The notes: generated by a model from the letters alone, not told the origin. Positions 1-6,939 are shown, counted from the stretch's first letter. The stretch is DNA of 9,933 nt from Aldersonia sp036524855 (GCA_036524855.1 DATDBL010000158.1:1-9933); one strand, 5' to 3'. Program-made: numbers and translations.

Positions 1-259
1 GCCCTACACCACGGGTTCACTGCCGGTGCAGTACGTGAAGTCGTGGCGGACGATCTTCAAGCTCGCGTTGCCGAACAAGTACCTCACCGCGACCGCCGAC
101 GACGCGCCCGAGACCGCGTCCGAGCGCAAGTTCCACGGCGACGTGTCCTCGACGTTCGACCCGGTGACCGGCAAACGTCGCGGGCTGCTCACCGCGATCG
201 AGAACGGCAAGCGCCGCGGCCCGGTGGTCGCACTCACGCAGCGCCTCCGACGCCGGTAG
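1..259 (+). CDS. C-terminal fragment of an unrecognised protein (5' end outside window)
   Basis: This reading frame is already open at base 2 and runs to a TAG stop at 257-259, giving 85 residues of a protein that begins left of the window. Codon third positions are almost all G or C, and no other frame here looks coding, so I take it as a genuine gene end. The visible part starts PYTTGSLPVQYVKSW, contains a stretch rich in charged and small residues, and ends in a basic tail (LTQRLRRR). No signal peptide, membrane segment or catalytic motif is visible. I do not recognise the family. A GTG at 26 lies inside the frame but has no reason to be the start. It converges on the minus-strand DUF5994-like genes, whose last stop is 130 bp away. 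Confidence 0.65.
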   Translation, partial: PYTTGSLPVQYVKSWRTIFKLALPNKYLTATADDAPETASERKFHGDVSSTFDPVTGKRRGLLTAIENGKRRGPVVALTQRLRRR

Positions 260-389
260 GTCTTGCGGTCCCCGCACATGGCGCGGAGGTTCGGTCGTTC
301 CGCGAAGCACTCGACCGACAAGAATGTAATTCACACTCCTGCGAAACACGCTCGGCCACAGGAGACCTCGGATCCCGCATGACGTAACG

Positions 390-845
390 TTAGTCCGCTG
401 TTGAGCCCACGGATCGCTGCATCGCTGCGAAGGCGTCGTCGGCGTCGGTCTCGGGTGGGATGATCAGCAGCTGCAGCCGACGTCCGTCGGTGCCGAAAAC
501 GTACATGATGTCGGGTGGCTGTTCCGGGAGGGGCCCGGTCACCTGTACGCCGTCGGCGCGGTCGATGTTGCGCTGGGAGATGCTGTGCGCATTCCAGTCG
601 AAGGAGAGCCGTTGGGTTGCTCCGAGTCGCTCGGTAAGTGCGGTGATCACGTCGTGCAATTCGGCGGTGAGGTTGCTGGTTCTCGGCCACCACGCGCCGT
701 CCACCCCGCCGGATTCATCGCCGCGGGCACGGAGGAGCAGCCGCGGAGTCCGGGTAGCCGGTTCGAAGGGCTGTCCACCATCCGCGGCGGGCTGAAATCG
801 GCCGAGGTCTCGGCGGGGAGACGGAGGTATGGTGTCATGGTTCAT
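390..845 (-). CDS. DUF5994-family protein, intact copy
   Basis: A 151-residue minus-strand protein. The pattern RLLLRARG (36-42), DGAWWPR (49-55), then LTAELHDVI (59-67) and a later GRRLQLLIIPPETD (121-134) matches my memory of DUF5994, a small actinobacterial family of unknown biochemical role. Members often sit near stress-response or anti-sigma regulatory genes. The N-terminal 30 residues are proline- and charge-rich and probably disordered. No signal peptide or membrane segment is seen, so it should be cytosolic. The ATG start at 845 forms an ATGA overlap with the stop that the neighbouring DUF5994-like gene would have if its reading frame shifted once, which suggests the two were translated as a coupled pair. 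The family call rests on recall of the GAWWPR signature, not on a search. Function is unknown. Confidence 0.7.
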   Translation of the reverse strand: MNHDTIPPSPRRDLGRFQPAADGGQPFEPATRTPRLLLRARGDESGGVDGAWWPRTSNLTAELHDVITALTERLGATQRLSFDWNAHSISQRNIDRADGVQVTGPLPEQPPDIMYVFGTDGRRLQLLIIPPETDADDAFAAMQRSVGSTAD

Positions 846-908
846 TTTTCATGCTCCTGATGCCGGGACGGCAGATCGTGATCGGCCGGGGGCGGCGGCA
901 TGACCGCC

Positions 909-1193
909 TCATATTCCCAGCGCTCTCGTGCCGTCGCACTCTCGGTGCGATCGAACGTGGCGCGGACGCCGGTCGAAGACGACGCGGTCGATCGCGCCGA
1001 GTTGGATCGGGAGGACCGTCAACAGGCCAGGAAGTTCGGCTGCGAGATCGCGGGAGCGGGGCCACCAGGCCCCGTGTACGCACACGGCCCGGGGCTCGTT
1101 CGATTTCAACCGCAGACGGGGGACCTGGGCCGGTCCACCGCCGGTATGGGCGTCGTGGGGTCTGGGCGACAGCCGGTCTTGTTGCGGCGTCAT
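909..1193 (-). CDS. DUF5994-like protein, probably frameshifted/truncated
   Basis: The open frame gives 94 residues. Residues 26-58 (RLRLK, then HGAWWPRSRDLAAELPGLL) match the N-terminal half of the neighbouring DUF5994-type protein. The ATG at 1193 is preceded by a good ribosome binding site (GGCAGGAG, about 7 nt upstream). After about residue 75 (VVFDR, near base 970) the sequence becomes arginine/histidine-rich and stops at 909. Shifting by one base near 970 gives a more protein-like continuation (ATFDRTESATARERWEYEAV...) that ends with TGA at 844-842, overlapping the ATG of the next gene as ATGA. That arrangement is typical of a coupled pair and argues that the original gene ran 1193-842. 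The frameshift may be real or a sequencing error. Even the repaired product lacks the GRRLQLLIIPP-like C-terminal part seen in the intact copy. Function is unknown. Confidence 0.5.
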   Translation of the reverse strand: MTPQQDRLSPRPHDAHTGGGPAQVPRLRLKSNEPRAVCVHGAWWPRSRDLAAELPGLLTVLPIQLGAIDRVVFDRRPRHVRSHRECDGTRALGI

Positions 1194-1736
1194 GACGACG
1201 CTCCTGCCTTGACCGTGTTGCGGCCGGTGTGATTACCGGCGGCGACGTGATCTCGAGTGCTCGCGTGCGGGAGCCGCCGATGTCTCCATGATACGCGCGG
1301 GTCTTGCTAGTCGACCGCGCCACGTCCGATCATCCGCTGCCGTCGCCGCGCGCGTCGAGCTGCGTGCGGTCAACGAACTCGACGCAGTGACGCGCCGCAC
1401 TGTCGTGTTCAGCCCAGTCTGGGCCGCCCGGCAGCGGCTTCGGCGATGTCCCTTCGGCTGCGGCCGCACGCCGTCGGGGGTTGGTCAGGGTCGGATTGTC
1501 GGGTGTTCGGCGTTCGATGCGCAGCGCTGTGCCTGCTCCCCCAACGCCACCGTGCCCCGACCCACACCCTGTGATCGTCGGTGCGCCTGGACATGCGACC
1601 GCCGAGCAGACCGCCGAATCGGATTCGACGCCACGGCCGACCGTATGCCACCATCGGGAACTGCCCCGGTGGTGGCCGACACGCCGGCATCCACGGGACA
1701 GACCGACCGGACCCGCACCGGCAACCAGCCACCGGA
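1194..1736. other. Region without a convincing gene
   Basis: Upstream of the first DUF5994-like gene this roughly 540-bp stretch has long open frames on both strands, but all of them read as arginine/proline/serine-rich sequence with no recognisable domain or convincing ribosome binding site. This is what high-GC non-coding or decayed DNA looks like. The only site I can support is the AGGAG just upstream of the ATG at 1193. I see no tRNA, transposase remnant or strong hairpin. Confidence 0.4.
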
Positions 1737-1958
1737 CTCTCCCGCACGGATGTCAGGATCCCGTCCTCGACGCCGTCGACGGAACGGGATTGCCCCGGCC
1801 GCACGGAGCCGATGCGGCGGCCCGGGCACGTGTGCCGGGACAGGTGTGCGCACGGTCGCAGACTCGTCGGCCACATCGGGGCGAGGACTGGTGATCGATC
1901 ACAACGCGCCCCGCTTTGCTGGCACCACAGGGTGAAATGTGTTGCCCTTGACGGGTAG
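1737..1958 (+). pseudogene. Possible remnant of an anti-sigma-type HATPase gene
   Basis: Collinear plus-strand pieces in different frames resemble a small actinobacterial HATPase (RsbW/SpoIIAB-like) ATP-binding domain. They are LSRTDVRI (1737-1760), VLDAVDGTGL (1763-1792), VADSSATSGRGLVIDHNAPRF (1855-1917), and VKCVALDG followed by TAG (1932-1958). The third piece recalls the glycine box of this family (SGRGL, then a hydrophobic run, D, and A-x-R-[WF]). The last recalls the usual ending GK-x-VW-x-ELD. No single frame spans them, so at least three frameshifts would be needed; the N-terminal N-box is not clear. This is a recollection-based match to short motifs in high-GC sequence and could be coincidence. 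If correct, a former anti-sigma switch gene lies beside the DUF5994-like pair. Confidence 0.28.
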
Positions 1959-2045
1959 GCGAGGTCAACCGACCGACCCCGCGTCGATGATCTCGGATGC
2001 TCGACCCCCGGATCCGCTCTGCGTGCAGCGACCAAGGGAGCAGCA

Positions 2046-2357
2046 ATGACCGACACCAACCCCACCCACCTCGACGACCGCATGGGCGAACTGAACGCTC
2101 GGCTACGGGAACTGCGCGGCGCCTTCGTCGAGCTGCGTCACCAGTACCACAGCCTCGATGTCGACCTCCTCGACCTCGACGACCGGCCCCACGACTCCAG
2201 CAACGCCCCCGCCGCGCTCGGCGCGACGCAGGCCACCCTCGGCGACGTCACGACGACGCTGCTGCGAGCCGAGGTCGGCCTCGACCTCATCAAGCCCTAC
2301 AGCACCCGGTTGAAGCCGCGCACGGACACCGGCCGAGCCACCGTCCGCGCAGCGTAA
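2046..2357 (+). CDS. Small conserved-looking hypothetical protein (103 aa)
   Basis: A 103-residue plus-strand protein. The ATG at 2046 is preceded by AAGGGAG about 6 nt upstream, a good ribosome binding site, and codon third positions are strongly G/C, unlike the flanking DNA. Residues 9-45 (DDRMGELNARLRELRGAF, then VELRHQYHSLDVDLLDLDD) are predicted by eye to be helical and amphipathic, possibly a coiled coil. A second helical stretch (about 57-84, LGATQATLGDV then TTTLLRAEVGLDLIK) follows a short polar linker. The C-terminal 15 residues are basic and probably flexible. There is no signal peptide, no membrane helix and no cysteine. I do not recognise the family. It stands alone, with degraded sequence on both sides, so context gives no function. 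Confidence 0.65.
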   Translation: MTDTNPTHLDDRMGELNARLRELRGAFVELRHQYHSLDVDLLDLDDRPHDSSNAPAALGATQATLGDVTTTLLRAEVGLDLIKPYSTRLKPRTDTGRATVRAA

Positions 2358-2610
2358 CCCGCACACCCCAACAGGTGGCGAGGGCCCGTGCGGTGCCGGG
2401 CCCGGTGTCGATGCCGGCGCGAGTGCGACGGGGGTCGACAGGCGTCGATGTCGATCGGCACCACCCCCGCGGCGGTGTCACGCTAGGCCCACGCGATGCG
2501 CGGAATCGGGCGGGTCGAGGCAGAGCCCGACGAGGGACGGGCTCGTTCCGACTCCGACTCAGTCCGAAAGGTACAGCCGAAGCGGCCTGTTCGACCAGTG
2601 TGCTGCGGTT
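2358..2610. other. Intergenic stretch with no supported gene
   Basis: Downstream of the small 103-aa gene, frames on both strands are open only because of the high GC content. Their translations are proline/arginine-rich with no recognisable domain. I see no RNA gene, repeat or clear terminator hairpin here. Confidence 0.4.
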
Positions 2611-2890
2611 GCCGGCTCCCCACTCCTCGGCGAGTCGGTCCAGCGCGTTGTGTCCTGATGCCGGCCAATGCGACTCGTGCCGGCGGGGTCTGGTGACGCC
2701 GGCACTGGGGTGCGATATTGCGGCTGAGCAGACTGCCACCCGTCGTGACAGACGACAACCGGCGGCGCGCCCGTGGCGTTGCAGCTCGCCGGCGTGGGCA
2801 TCGATCGCGTCCAGCGCAACCCTGCCATCGCTGCGTGCCGTCGCGGCATGGGTGGTGCGCTCCCGTAACGTCAACGCACGCAGGATTTCG
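2611..2890 (-). pseudogene. Possible STAS/HATPase-like gene remnant
   Basis: A minus-strand open frame running 2973-2290 has two segments that look like regulatory-domain debris. The upstream one reads ALTLRERTTHAAT, DGRVALDAIDA and LQRHGRAAGCR (about 2880-2752). Its rhythm is that of an actinobacterial STAS (anti-anti-sigma) domain start: beta strand, DG-x-[VL]-x-L, helix, then a [RA]GC[RP] turn. The next reads RRVAVCSAA then ASGHNALDRLAEEWGAG (about 2745-2611) and recalls the end of an HATPase (strand, then SG-[RH]-x-L, D-x-LA-x-x-WG). The intervening conserved parts of both domains are missing, no good ribosome binding site precedes the frame, and its C-terminal part is arginine/proline-rich. 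LDRLAEEWGAGNRSTLVEQA could equally be read as a ribbon-helix-helix motif. A decayed gene is my best guess, at low confidence. Confidence 0.22.
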
Positions 2891-3065
2891 CTACATTGGG
2901 GGCGATCGCCACTTCGGGGACGAACTGGCGCGTGAACCGCGCCACCCGACCCGCCTCTCGAACGCGTCGGCATGGTGAAGGCGGCTCGTTCGAGGCGCGG
3001 CGCGTCGTCCTAGCACGCTGGACGTCAGCCGGACGGCCATGCGGTCGGGCGACGGAAAACTGAGA
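2891..3065. other. Intergenic stretch downstream of fahA
   Basis: This is the 3' flank of the homogentisate operon. Just past the fahA stop there are GC-rich partial complementarities (CGGCC...GGTCG around 3035-3050), but none forms a long perfect stem and there is no T-run, so I do not call a terminator. No gene is supported. Confidence 0.35.
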
Positions 3066-4241
3066 TCAGCGTGCCGGAGCGATCCGCCCGCGGACCTCGC
3101 CGAACCCGATGCGCCCCCCTGCGGCGCCGGGCGCGGTGGCACTGATGACGATCTCGTCGCCGTCCTCGAGGAAGGTACGCTTCGCGTTGCCCACCGCGAC
3201 GGGTTCGGCGCCGCCCCAGGTGAGTTCGATGAACGCGCCGCGCTGGTCCTTCTCCGGGCCCGAGATCGTGCCGGAGGCGTAGAAGTCGCCGGTGCGGGTG
3301 GAGGCGCCGTTCACGGTGGTGTGGGCGAGCATCTGCGCCGGCGACCAGTACATCTGGCCGTACGGCGGACGCGAGACGACCTCCCCGTTCCACGCGACCG
3401 CGAGGTCGATGTCGAGGCCCCACGGCTGCGACTCGGTGAGGTACGGCAGCGGCGTCGGGTCCTGTTTCGGGGTGGCGATGCGGGCGGCCTCGAGCGCGAG
3501 CAGCGGCACCACCCACGGCGAGATCGACGTCGCGAAACTCTTGCCGAGGAACGGGCCGAGCGGCACGTACTCCCAGGCCTGTATGTCGCGGGCGGACCAG
3601 TCGTTGACGATGACCGCGCCGAACACGTGCTCGGCGAACTTGTCGACCGAGATCCGGTCGCCGAGTTCGGATCCGACACCCACGACGAAGCCCATCTCGG
3701 CCTCGATGTCGAGGCGCACGGACGGGCCGAACACCGGCGCATCGGCGTCGGGGGTCTTGCGCTGGCCCTGCGGGCGTACGACCTCGGTGCCCGACACGAC
3801 GACGGTGCCGCCGCGTCCGTGGTAGCCCACCGGCAGGTGCTTCCAGTTCGGCAGCAGCGCCGCGGCATCCGGGCGGAACAGCTTGCCGAGGTTGGTGGCA
3901 TGGTACTCGGAGGCGTAGAAGTCGACGTAGTCGCCGACCTCGAACGGCATGCACATGGTCACGGCGTCGACGGCGTGGATCGCGTCGGCGGGGACGTCGC
4001 CAACGCTGAGGATCGCGGTGATCCGCTCCCGAGCGTCGACCCAGGCCGAACGGCCCAGGGCCATGAACGGATTCAGCGTCGGGGCGGCGAACACGTCGTC
4101 ACCCAATGCGACTGAGAGGTCGACAACCGAGTCGGCGACGCGCACCCCGACCCGGGGTTCGCCGCCGGCCGGGGAGAAGACGCCGTAGGGCAGGTTGTCG
4201 AGGCCGAACAGCGAGTCGGCCGGGATTTCGATGGCGCTCAC
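3066..4241 (-). CDS. fahA: Fumarylacetoacetase (fumarylacetoacetate hydrolase)
   Basis: A cytosolic hydrolase (EC 3.7.1.2) that splits fumarylacetoacetate into fumarate and acetoacetate, the last step of the homogentisate pathway. From the chosen GTG start the protein has 391 residues, somewhat shorter than animal FAH (about 420). It matches FAH throughout: an N-terminal SH3-like part with LPYGVFSP (17-24), then the catalytic beta-roll. Residues corresponding to the mouse metal ligands are D107 (DFYAS), E180 and E182 (DIEAEMGF) and D214 (VNDWSARD). The catalytic histidine is H114 (YHATN), with R218, K234 (LGKSF) and E363 (DGDEI) also kept. PVGYHGRGG, SPWVVP and ASGTISGPE are further family landmarks. 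The GTG at 4241 was chosen over an in-frame start at 4322 because it has GAAGGAG 7 nt upstream and overlaps the preceding stop as GTGA. It is the third gene of the coupled hmgA operon. Confidence 0.95.
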   Translation of the reverse strand: MSAIEIPADSLFGLDNLPYGVFSPAGGEPRVGVRVADSVVDLSVALGDDVFAAPTLNPFMALGRSAWVDARERITAILSVGDVPADAIHAVDAVTMCMPFEVGDYVDFYASEYHATNLGKLFRPDAAALLPNWKHLPVGYHGRGGTVVVSGTEVVRPQGQRKTPDADAPVFGPSVRLDIEAEMGFVVGVGSELGDRISVDKFAEHVFGAVIVNDWSARDIQAWEYVPLGPFLGKSFATSISPWVVPLLALEAARIATPKQDPTPLPYLTESQPWGLDIDLAVAWNGEVVSRPPYGQMYWSPAQMLAHTTVNGASTRTGDFYASGTISGPEKDQRGAFIELTWGGAEPVAVGNAKRTFLEDGDEIVISATAPGAAGGRIGFGEVRGRIAPAR

Positions 4242-5077
4242 GCGCGTACTCCTTCGGTGTGGACCTGCGCGGGCAGCAGGTGCAGGTCGATCAGGTCGGT
4301 CACGGGGTCGAGCACGCTGCACGTGCCGTACGAGACGAACCGGGCCCGGGTGGCCGGGTCGAGGTCACGGACGCGCGCCGTGATCTCGCGGCGGTCCCGC
4401 ACGGCCAGTAGGGTTTCCGCGTCCGCGGGGTTCGCGGCGGCGAGCAGCAGGTTGAGGAACCCGTGCTGTTCGAACCCGGTGCGCGGGTCGGTGTTGCGGA
4501 TCGCGTGGTGCAGTCCGGCGGTCGCCTTGAACGCGATGTCGCGTTCGACGGCGCCGCGGATCGACTCGGCGAGTTCGGCTTCGCTCGGGTAGAGGTCGGC
4601 GCGGATGCCGCCGGTGCGGAACTTCGCCCGCACCCCGGCCGCCGCGATCGCGTCGAGCACCGCGGCGCGGCGCTCGTCGCGGGGCACCTCGACGTACACG
4701 TCGACGCCCGGATCCAGCGGCACCGCGGCGAGCTCGGTGAAGAACTCATCCACCGACGCCTCGGCCGGCAACGCCACTTCGACCGCCCGCAGCGCGATCC
4801 GGTTGTCGCCGGCGAGGTCCGGCTGGGCGGACGCCAGCTGCGCCGCACCGCCCGGAGCCGTCAGCGACAAGTCGAGTTCGGAGCCGAGCGCTGATATTTC
4901 AGTGATCAGCTCACCGATCCGAGTCGCCGGCGCGACGAACGGGCCGACCAGCGCGGCGTAGCCACTGGCGAGGTGCCGCGCGTGGGCGGGCACCGCGTCG
5001 GGCATCGGCGCGTTGCCGGGCGGGAACAGCGCGGCGTCGTCGCACAGTCCGTGGAAGAGGCTGGGTACGAGCGTCAT
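4238..5077 (-). CDS. Uncharacterised homogentisate-operon protein, possibly TIM-barrel-like
   Basis: A 279-residue protein encoded between hmgA and fahA and overlapping both by 4 bp (ATGA at 5077-5074, GTGA at 4241-4238), so it is almost certainly made together with them. The ATG at 5077 was preferred to one 10 codons upstream, which would lie inside hmgA. No signal peptide or membrane helix is seen. Features likely to be functional are CDDAALFPPG (12-21), VDVYVEVP (125-132), KFRTGG (152-157), FKATAGLHH (183-191), QHGFLN (204-209) and FVSYGTCS (247-254). The alternation of short hydrophobic strands ending in K, H or G with helices suggests an alpha/beta barrel; K152, K184, H190, H191 and H205 are candidate active-site residues. 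It does not resemble zeta-class GST, DinB-type isomerases or FAH. By position it could perform or aid the maleylacetoacetate-to-fumarylacetoacetate step, but this is inference only. Confidence 0.85.
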   Translation of the reverse strand: MTLVPSLFHGLCDDAALFPPGNAPMPDAVPAHARHLASGYAALVGPFVAPATRIGELITEISALGSELDLSLTAPGGAAQLASAQPDLAGDNRIALRAVEVALPAEASVDEFFTELAAVPLDPGVDVYVEVPRDERRAAVLDAIAAAGVRAKFRTGGIRADLYPSEAELAESIRGAVERDIAFKATAGLHHAIRNTDPRTGFEQHGFLNLLLAAANPADAETLLAVRDRREITARVRDLDPATRARFVSYGTCSVLDPVTDLIDLHLLPAQVHTEGVRA

Positions 5078-6273
5078 TCCGCCGGTCCCCGTCCGGCCCA
5101 GGTCCACGCGTAGCCCGGGTCCTCGCAGGCCAGCGCGCCCTCGCCGAGCTCGAGCGGCGCGAACGTGTCGACCATGACGGCGAGTTCGTCGAAGTAGTCC
5201 GCGCCGATGCTGCGCTCGATCGCGCCGGGCTGCGGCCCGTGGGCGTGTCCGCCCGGGTGGATCGAGATCGAGCCCTGCTCGATGCCCGAACCCTTGCGGG
5301 CCTCGTAGTCGCCGCCGCAGTAGAACATGATCTCGTCCGAGTCCACGTTGGAGTGGTAGTACGGCACCGGGATCGCGTCGGGGTGGTAGTCCACCTTGCG
5401 CGGCACGAAGTTGCAGATGACGAAGTTGTGGCCCTCGAACGCCTGGTGCACGGGCGGCGGCTGATGCACGCGGCCGGTGAGGGGCTCGAAGTCGGAGATG
5501 TTGAACGTGAACGGGTACAGGCAGCCGTCCCAGCCGACGACATCGAACGGGTGGTCGGCGTAGACGTAGCGGGTGCCCACGATGCCGCGCGAGCCGCGGT
5601 GCTTCACCAGCACCTCGACGTCGGTGCCCTCGACGAGCATCAGCTCGCCCGGGCCGTGCAGGTCACGCTCGCAGAAGGGGGCGTGCTCGAGCAGCTGGCC
5701 GAACCGCGACAGATAGCGCTTCGGCGGCACGATGTGGCTGTTGGCCTCGATCGCGTACGCCCGCAACGGTTCCGTGCCCTTCGGGAGCCAGCGGTGCGTG
5801 GTCGCCCGCGGGATAAGGACGTAGTCGCCCGTGCGCGCGTTGATCGGGCCGAACACCGTCTCCACGAGCGCCTCGCCGGACTCGATGTAGACGATCTCGT
5901 CGCCGACGCTGTTGCGGTACAGCGGCGAGTCCTTCTGCGCCACCACGTAGGAGATGCGGACGTCGCCGTTGCCGAGGATGAGCCGGCGCCCGGTCACCAC
6001 GTCGGTGGTCAGCGGAACGTCACCGGAGAACAGGTCGTGCAGCTTGAGGTGCCGCGGCTTGAGCGGGTGGTTCGGGGTCGTCGTCTGGTCGGGCAGCTCC
6101 CACACGGTCGCGTCGACGACTGCCGACGGGATCGTGCGGTGGTAGAGCAGCGACGAATCCGAGGAGAAGCCCTCCTCACCCATCAGCTCCTCGTAGTAGA
6201 GGTCGCCGTTGGCCGCACGGTGCTGGGTGTGCCGCTTCGCCGGGATTGTGCCGAGTTGGCGGTAGTACGCCAT
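5074..6273 (-). CDS. hmgA: Homogentisate 1,2-dioxygenase
   Basis: A non-haem Fe(II) ring-cleavage dioxygenase (EC 1.13.11.5) converting homogentisate to maleylacetoacetate in the cytosol. It has 399 residues, shorter than the human or Pseudomonas enzyme (about 430-445), as is usual for the actinobacterial form. The cupin-like C-terminal half carries PPPVHQAFEGHNFVICNFVP (272-291), then PVPYYHSNVDSDE (302-314) and HPGGHAHGP (339-347). By comparison with the human ligands H335/E341/H371, the iron ligands should be H307, E314 (or the adjacent D313) and H345. The first His-to-Glu spacing is one residue longer than in human HGD. The ATG at 6273 was chosen because GAGGAG stands 6 nt upstream; an in-frame ATG at 6342 lies upstream of the putative promoter. 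It is the first gene of a coupled operon with the unknown 279-aa gene and fahA. A MarR-type gene lies 78 bp upstream. Confidence 0.95.
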   Translation of the reverse strand: MAYYRQLGTIPAKRHTQHRAANGDLYYEELMGEEGFSSDSSLLYHRTIPSAVVDATVWELPDQTTTPNHPLKPRHLKLHDLFSGDVPLTTDVVTGRRLILGNGDVRISYVVAQKDSPLYRNSVGDEIVYIESGEALVETVFGPINARTGDYVLIPRATTHRWLPKGTEPLRAYAIEANSHIVPPKRYLSRFGQLLEHAPFCERDLHGPGELMLVEGTDVEVLVKHRGSRGIVGTRYVYADHPFDVVGWDGCLYPFTFNISDFEPLTGRVHQPPPVHQAFEGHNFVICNFVPRKVDYHPDAIPVPYYHSNVDSDEIMFYCGGDYEARKGSGIEQGSISIHPGGHAHGPQPGAIERSIGADYFDELAVMVDTFAPLELGEGALACEDPGYAWTWAGRGPAE

Positions 6274-6351
6274 GGTGAACTCCTCGTTCGCTGTCCGCTT
6301 CGGATTGATACACACATTAATCAATTTGTGCGGAGTGCGCAACCCCTGTTC
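6262..6351 (-). promoter_or_regulatory. hmgA leader: putative promoter and ribosome binding site
   Basis: Reading on the minus strand, a -35-like TTGCGC (6342-6337) is followed after 17 nt by TAATGT (6319-6314), which fits the TANNNT pattern of actinobacterial -10 boxes. The implied start of transcription is near 6307, leaving a leader of about 35 nt that contains GAGGAG 6 nt before the hmgA ATG. Thus hmgA probably has its own promoter even though the MarR gene upstream points the same way. The hexamers match the consensus only partly. Confidence 0.4.
6304..6325. promoter_or_regulatory. Palindromic candidate operator over the hmgA -10 box
   Basis: ATTGAT (6304-6309), 10 nt spacer, ATCAAT (6320-6325): a perfect 6-bp inverted repeat, AT-rich in a very GC-rich setting. 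It encloses the proposed -10 hexamer of hmgA, so a protein bound here would block the promoter. Its size and symmetry suit a MarR-family dimer, and the MarR gene is adjacent. A related TTTGATCA (6916-6923) lies just upstream of the MarR gene itself, hinting at autoregulation. That the MarR protein binds here is inference. Confidence 0.5.
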
Positions 6352-6885
6352 TCACAACCGGCCGCGGACGTCGAACTGGTCGCGGTCGGCGATGAGCTTG
6401 TTCAGCAGCAGCACGAGGATGCGCTGCTCGGCCTCGGTCAGCACGTTGACCCAGGCCTGTTCGCGCTCGTTCTGCACGGCGAACAGTTCCTTCATCCGCG
6501 CCGCGCCGGCGTCGGTCAGCGACAGGCGCACCGAGCGTCCGTCTACCGGATCCGGGGTTCGCTGCAGGAGACCGTCCGCGACCAGCGGTTTCGTCAGATT
6601 GGAGATGGCCGCACGACTGGATCCGCTCAGCTCGGCGGCCTGTTTCGACTCGATCGGGCCAACCAGCCAGACGACATACATGAGCCGGAACGACGCCCAC
6701 GACCACCCCTTCGGACGATGGATCGACGACTCGAGATCGTAGGTCACCACGCTCGACGCCCGGTTCAGCGTCAGCAGCACCTCGGTCGCCGCCGGGTGCG
6801 CGAACCCCATCTCGCTCAGCCGCGCGTTGGCCCGTTCGATGAACGACCAGAACGTCAACACCTCCGACCCACGCTCCTCCGTCAT
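6352..6885 (-). CDS. MarR-family transcriptional regulator
   Basis: A 177-residue DNA-binding regulator. Residues 63-127 form a MarR winged helix-turn-helix: WASFRLMYVVWLVGPIES, then KQAAELSGSSRAAISNLTKP (helix-turn-helix), LVADGLLQRT, and the wing DPVDGRSVRLSLTDAG with the family's typical D-x-R-x(4)-LT pattern. Helices before and after (about 10-50 and 128-170) would make the dimer interface. The ATG at 6885 has GGTAGGG about 7 nt upstream. It lies directly upstream of hmgA on the same strand, so it is a good candidate for a local repressor of the homogentisate operon, perhaps relieved by homogentisate or a related aromatic acid; the ligand is a guess. TTTGATCA at 6916-6923 in its own upstream region resembles the palindrome before hmgA. 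Confidence 0.9.
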   Translation of the reverse strand: MTEERGSEVLTFWSFIERANARLSEMGFAHPAATEVLLTLNRASSVVTYDLESSIHRPKGWSWASFRLMYVVWLVGPIESKQAAELSGSSRAAISNLTKPLVADGLLQRTPDPVDGRSVRLSLTDAGAARMKELFAVQNEREQAWVNVLTEAEQRILVLLLNKLIADRDQFDVRGRL

Positions 6886-6939
6886 GGGTCAACCCTACCC
6901 GGATTCAGTTCACAGTTTGATCATTTTCGGCACGCCCAC

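Noticed and set aside
1409..2083. Minus-strand open frame of 224 codons in the gene-poor region
   Set aside because: The translation has many W, C, R and P residues, no domain and no ribosome binding site; plus-strand remnants explain the region better.
2611..2676. Ribbon-helix-helix (CopG-like) reading of LDRLAEEWGAGNRSTLVEQA
   Set aside because: The preceding sequence has no RHH beta strand and no small start-proximal frame; the preceding SGHNALDRLAEEWG context fits an HATPase end better, though neither is secure.
4242..4322. Upstream extension of fahA to an in-frame start at 4322
   Set aside because: The extra 27 residues are R/P-rich and lie within the preceding gene; the GTG at 4241 has a good ribosome binding site and GTGA coupling.
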